Assembly (NCBI GenBank): GCA_963169325.1
Contig: CAUJEY010000039.1
Location: 1-39,263 of the forward strand
DNA: 39,263 nt
Source of the DNA: Bacteroidota bacterium
Lineage (GTDB): Bacteria; Bacteroidota; Bacteroidia; Chitinophagales; Saprospiraceae
Reading direction: 5' to 3'
In this document: positions 36,029 to 39,263 of the stretch, piece after piece
How positions within the stretch are numbered: position 1 is the stretch's first letter
Layout: each line of letters begins with the position of its first letter
Translations under genes and position numbers: made by a program
Notes under the pieces: generated by a model
Told to the model about the DNA's origin: nothing
Seen by the model: only the letters and a program-made list of their open reading frames with translations
Databases searched by the model: none

Positions 36029-37159
36029 CTAAAAATGCAACATCATTCGAAAGTAAAACACGCCGTTTTCTGTGTTAAAAGTAAGTTGGCTGTTTTCGGG
36101 ATAGAGCAGGGCGATACGTTTGCGCACGTTTTCCAGTCCGATACCGGTATGTTGAGCATCATTGTGGTTGGCGGCGGCATGATCGGGGTTGTTGCCGGAA
36201 AAAATCAAGTGGCTGTCGCTGAGCTCCAGCGACAAAACGATACGGGAAAAACTGCCAACGCGTATACCGTGTTTAAATGCATTTTCAACGAACGGAATCA
36301 ATAACAAGGGTGGAATCAACCGGTTTGTCACCGCTCCCCGAACCTCAAATACCACTTCCACCTCGTCGTCGGCATAACGCATTTTAGCCAGTTCGATATA
36401 ACTGTGGATATACCGGAGTTCCTGCTCCAGCGGGATAAGCGCCTTGTTGCTTTCGTGGAGCAAATATCGCATGAGTTCTGCCAGTTTGGCGATACCGCGC
36501 GCCGTCTCCTCGTCATTGTTTTTTTGGGCGACGGAAAAGAGGTTATTCAAGGTATTGAACAAAAAATGCGGGTTGATTTGCAGCTTAAGGAAATTGAGTT
36601 CGGTACTGGTTTGCAGTTGGCGCAGTTCCCGAAGTTGTTTTTCCTGCACATTCCAGTCGCGTACCAAAAACCAGGCAAAAGCAATGGCAAACCCCAGTAC
36701 ATACAGCGCCATGTTCCAGAACGAAAACGGATTTTCATGGAGTTGTTTCTTCAGGGAGGTGATTTCAAATTGCTGCTCATCGAATACCTGAACGGACTCC
36801 CATCCGTCGAAGCCGCCCCTTGAATTAACCAGGGCATAGCCCAAGTATTCCAGCACAACGGCTGCCGCCAAGAGCAATAAAACCAAACCGAGCCCGGCAA
36901 CTATTTTCTTTTTTTTAAAATATCCGGGAAAAATCCAGAGCGTATAGCCATAAACCAAACCGGCTTTCACCGCCAGGGAAATGATGATATACGGCAGCAG
37001 GGATTGGGTATGGATAACTGTATGCTCCACCCCGTTTACTATTTGTATCTCTTCGGACTGCAACCCTAACAGACTATTCAGCACCAGGGCGACCAGCACC
37101 CAGCCCAGCAAATGCGCAGTTCCCTGCAAAATACGCGGCAAAGTCGATCTTACCTTCAT
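36029..37159 (-). CDS. LytS-type sensor histidine kinase
   Basis: A 376-residue membrane kinase. Four likely membrane segments precede the kinase: ~12-32, 53-76, 86-110 and 147-166, with a soluble loop at ~112-146 that may sense a signal. A short coiled coil (~170-188) leads to the His_kinase domain with His198 in LQINPHFLFNTLNNL as phospho-acceptor. The HATPase domain has the N-box with Asn293 (IPFVENAFKHG) and the G-box GIGLENVRKR. It belongs to the LytS/YehU class and is paired with the LytTR regulator downstream. A -7 box (TATATTTG) sits only 4 bases before the ATG. The signal is unknown. Confidence 0.94.
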   Translation of the reverse strand: MKVRSTLPRILQGTAHLLGWVLVALVLNSLLGLQSEEIQIVNGVEHTVIHTQSLLPYIIISLAVKAGLVYGYTLWIFPGYFKKKKIVAGLGLVLLLLAAAVVLEYLGYALVNSRGGFDGWESVQVFDEQQFEITSLKKQLHENPFSFWNMALYVLGFAIAFAWFLVRDWNVQEKQLRELRQLQTSTELNFLKLQINPHFLFNTLNNLFSVAQKNNDEETARGIAKLAELMRYLLHESNKALIPLEQELRYIHSYIELAKMRYADDEVEVVFEVRGAVTNRLIPPLLLIPFVENAFKHGIRVGSFSRIVLSLELSDSHLIFSGNNPDHAAANHNDAQHTGIGLENVRKRIALLYPENSQLTFNTENGVFYFRMMLHF

Positions 37160-37163
37160 CGCT

Positions 37164-37171
37164 CAAATATA
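37164..37171 (-). promoter_or_regulatory. -7 box abutting the histidine kinase start
   Basis: The minus strand reads TATATTTG, a full match to TAnnTTTG, ending 4 bases before the ATG at 37159. If functional, the transcript would start at or inside the start codon, meaning a leaderless message; otherwise the match is accidental. Confidence 0.35.
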
Positions 37172-37338
37172 GGGACCAACGGGGCTTTCGGCCCGCAACT
37201 TGGTACGGAACTGCCCGAAAATGGTATGAACCGGCGGTTGGTAACATCTTTAGCCGTATCCGTAACACGGGCATAGCGCCATTGGGAATGACCTTACACC
37301 TTTGTGTGGTCAACAGCACAACTTAAACAAACCTTTTT

Positions 37339-38796
37339 ATGAAAAACATCCTTGCATATCTCTGCTTCTTCCTCGTTTTGTCCGTACCCGCGTTTGCACA
37401 AATCAGCGGCAACCTATCCGGCCAACTCGATGCCTGGGCCCGGCAGGCAGCAGAAAACGGCTATCACGGCTCGGTCTTGGTAGCCTCCGGCGGGAAAATC
37501 CTTTTGGAAAACGGCTACGGCCTGGCCGACCGGGAATCGGGCCGGAAGCAAAGTGCCGAAACCGTGTTCAGCGTGGGCAGTATCACCAAACAGTTTACCG
37601 CCGCGGCCATTATGAAACTCGAAAGTCAGGGCAAATTGCGCCTCGACGACCCTTTGTCGAAATATTTCCCCGATGCACCCGGCGATAAAGCTTCTATCAC
37701 GATACACCAGTTGCTCACGCACAGTGCCGGTTTTCCCGGCGCCATCGGCGACGACTACGAAAACGTGGATGCCGCACAATTTGCCCGGCTCGCCTTCGGG
37801 GAACCGCTGATGAACCCGCCCGGAAAAACGTACGAATATTCCAACGTCGGCTACAGCCTGCTCGGCATTATTGTGGAAAAAGTGAGCGGTATGGGGTATG
37901 AGCCTTTCCTGCGCGATCATCTTTGGTTGCCGGCCGGCATGACCCGTACGGGCTATGTGGCGCCAAAATTTCAGAAAGAACAACTTGCCACCGGCTATCG
38001 CAACGGCCAGCGCTGGGGCACCGCACTCGATCACCCCTGGTTGCCCGAAGGGCCAGGCTGGCATTTGCGCGCCAACGGTGGCGTCCTGTCTACTACCGGC
38101 GATATGTATCGCTGGTATAAGGCGCTGACAAACAACACTGTTTTGCCTAAAACAGCCACCGATAAAATATTTACCCCCCATATTGCCGAAGGGCCGCAAG
38201 CCCAAAGTTTTTACGGCTATGGCTGGGTGGTGCAGGACATGGACGGGCAGCGTGTCATCTGGCACAACGGCGGCAATGGCGTCTATAACGCCTTCATGGG
38301 TTTCGTGCCGGCGACCGGCGTTTGCGTTATCGTGTCGAGCAATTCGAACAATAAAATCTCCGATGAGCTCGCGATGCAACTCTATACGATTCTGAATGGC
38401 AAAGACCCCGGCAAGGTGATGATGCAAACCGGCGACGAAGCACCCTATCGCAACAACCCCGTGACAAACGCTATTTACCAGGCTATCCTGGAAAAAGGCG
38501 CCGCCCATTTTGCCCAAAACAGCCAAAACATCCTCAAGGACGCCGGTTTTGATTTCGAAGATGACATGCAGCTGCTTGGGGTTGGCGAGCGGCTGGAGGA
38601 AGCGGAAAAATGGGGCGAAGGCGTCGCCTTGTACGAGGCGTACACCCGGCTGTTCCCGCGTATCGTGGTGGCCTGGAACCGGCTTGGCAAATGCCGCGCA
38701 GCCACGGGCGATAAAACGGGTGCGCGGGCAGCCTGGGAACAATCGGTGACATTGCGGCCGAAAAACAACCCGGCGGTGAATTGGTTGAAGGACTAA
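37339..38796 (+). CDS. Serine hydrolase (beta-lactamase family) with C-terminal TPR segment
   Basis: A 485-residue exported enzyme. Signal peptide 1-21 (cleavage after AFAQ). The class C beta-lactamase-like domain (~25-355) has the catalytic S81-I-T-K84, Y167-S-N169 and H309-N-G-G, all three active-site motifs. Residues ~413-475 form TPR-like helices (GERLEEAEKWGEGVALYEAY ... GDKTGARAAWEQSVTLRP), a common tail in Bacteroidota members. There is no T9SS sorting domain, so unlike the hydrolase at 10048-11478 it is probably periplasmic. Substrate unknown; esterase or D-amino peptidase activity is typical of the family. It is divergent from the LytS gene and converges with the PPC gene with one base between. 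Confidence 0.92.
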   Translation: MKNILAYLCFFLVLSVPAFAQISGNLSGQLDAWARQAAENGYHGSVLVASGGKILLENGYGLADRESGRKQSAETVFSVGSITKQFTAAAIMKLESQGKLRLDDPLSKYFPDAPGDKASITIHQLLTHSAGFPGAIGDDYENVDAAQFARLAFGEPLMNPPGKTYEYSNVGYSLLGIIVEKVSGMGYEPFLRDHLWLPAGMTRTGYVAPKFQKEQLATGYRNGQRWGTALDHPWLPEGPGWHLRANGGVLSTTGDMYRWYKALTNNTVLPKTATDKIFTPHIAEGPQAQSFYGYGWVVQDMDGQRVIWHNGGNGVYNAFMGFVPATGVCVIVSSNSNNKISDELAMQLYTILNGKDPGKVMMQTGDEAPYRNNPVTNAIYQAILEKGAAHFAQNSQNILKDAGFDFEDDMQLLGVGERLEEAEKWGEGVALYEAYTRLFPRIVVAWNRLGKCRAATGDKTGARAAWEQSVTLRPKNNPAVNWLKD

Positions 38797-38797
38797 A

Positions 38798-39263
38798 TTA
38801 GCGTTTCTTTTTTACCTGCAACTCTTCCCATTCTGTTGTCCCGTCTTTTTCTCGGGTAAAAACCAGTTGTTTGCTTTCGCCAATGACGATTTCCGCCGTC
38901 GTGTAAACCAAATTTTCCGGCAACAAATGGCCACCTGTCGTGCGGCCTAAGCTATCGCTGACGCTGAGATGCAGGTGGCAACCGTTGGTACTGACGGTAC
39001 CCACCAGGCTCACGATTTCAAAATAACCGTTGGCTTTGCTGCCGGCAGGCTGGTTGGCAAATCGCAAATGCGTTTGGGTCAGGCTGCCTACACAGGTAAT
39101 GATCCAACCGGCCTCTATTTTTTCAGTTTCTGCATAAATTTCGATGGCAGTTTTCAAATCCTGTCCGGGTTTCAGGCGAAAGGCGTGTATTTTCAGGTCT
39201 TCGTGTGGCATAGCCGATTTGGTTGCGCAATGAAAAAAGAAAAATACCGGAAGCAAAAGGAGA
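38798..39263 (-). CDS. Exported PPC/DUF296-domain protein, 5' end beyond the window
   Basis: The conserved domain (from about 39211 to the stop) is a PPC/DUF296 domain: FRLKPGQDLKTAI, AGWIITCVGSLTQTHLRFAN, FEIVSLVGTVS, and the histidine trio of the family as CHLHLSVSD followed by GGHL, which binds zinc in prokaryotic members. Upstream, the frame stays open to the window edge and codes a hydrophobic run LLLLPVFFFFHC, which looks like the core of a signal peptide, possibly with Cys as a lipidation site. The gene therefore probably starts outside the window. If only the ATG at 39211 were used, the product would be a ~137-residue cytoplasmic protein. Export argues against the DNA-binding role known for plant AT-hook relatives. 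Confidence 0.8.
   Translation of the reverse strand, partial: LLLLPVFFFFHCATKSAMPHEDLKIHAFRLKPGQDLKTAIEIYAETEKIEAGWIITCVGSLTQTHLRFANQPAGSKANGYFEIVSLVGTVSTNGCHLHLSVSDSLGRTTGGHLLPENLVYTTAEIVIGESKQLVFTREKDGTTEWEELQVKKKR

Noticed and set aside
37414-38742. A 442-codon minus-strand frame antisense to the second serine hydrolase
   Set aside because: The plus-strand product has a signal peptide and complete SxxK, YxN and HxG motifs; the antisense product is rich in His, Ala and Phe without motifs.

Overview
The window looks like a chromosomal segment of a Bacteroidota bacterium, probably of the Saprospiria (Saprospirales) type. Five large exported proteins end in type IX secretion (T9SS, Por) C-terminal sorting domains. 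Domain types common in that group recur: BACON, GEVED, a SprB-like repeat, and a conserved module beginning YDPNEKN. Putative promoters fit the Bacteroidota -7 consensus TAnnTTTG, and Shine-Dalgarno sequences are not evident. The aconitase is the mitochondrial-like form described in Bacteroides. Species-level assignment is not possible from the sequence alone. I see no rRNA, tRNA, CRISPR array, transposase or phage gene.

Layout. Bases 1-117 are a 7-bp tandem array. Two outer-membrane beta-barrel genes follow (153-1588), then a lipoprotein gene start that is cut short. Bases 1677-6725 form a minus-strand block: a J-domain protein, a small helical-repeat protein, a 768-aa TPR protein and a HigBA toxin-antitoxin pair. 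Two members of this block, and acnA beyond it, are followed by copies of one hairpin-terminator family. Next come acnA, a histidine-phosphatase lipoprotein and a T9SS-targeted serine hydrolase (minus strand), then a divergent AraC-type regulator. Bases 12886-22424 hold three consecutive T9SS cargo genes: a triple-PDZ protein, a 941-aa multi-domain adhesin-like protein, and a 1634-aa propeller/GEVED/BACON protein. A convergent M28 peptidase follows. Bases 23854-24229 are non-coding and carry a strong candidate small-RNA gene. The remainder holds a membrane-anchored MepA-like peptidase, recG, an unknown helical-repeat protein, a fifth T9SS cargo gene, an orphan DUF433 gene, uvrA, a LytS/LytR-type two-component pair, a second serine hydrolase with a TPR tail, and the 3' part of an exported PPC/DUF296 protein cut by the window edge.

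How the genes relate. Most are independent housekeeping genes (acnA, recG, uvrA) or exported, cell-surface genes. The cargo genes depend on T9SS machinery that is not in this window. Four features stand out. (1) Arrays of 7-8 bp units lie close upstream of the start codons of four unrelated genes. (2) A 114-bp GC-rich palindromic element sits in frame inside uvrA, with a relative between two genes at 14305-14360. (3) A promoter-palindrome-terminator unit at 24041-24165 looks like an sRNA gene. (4) The HigBA-TPR block has reused terminators and a truncated gene at its edge, suggesting it was inserted.
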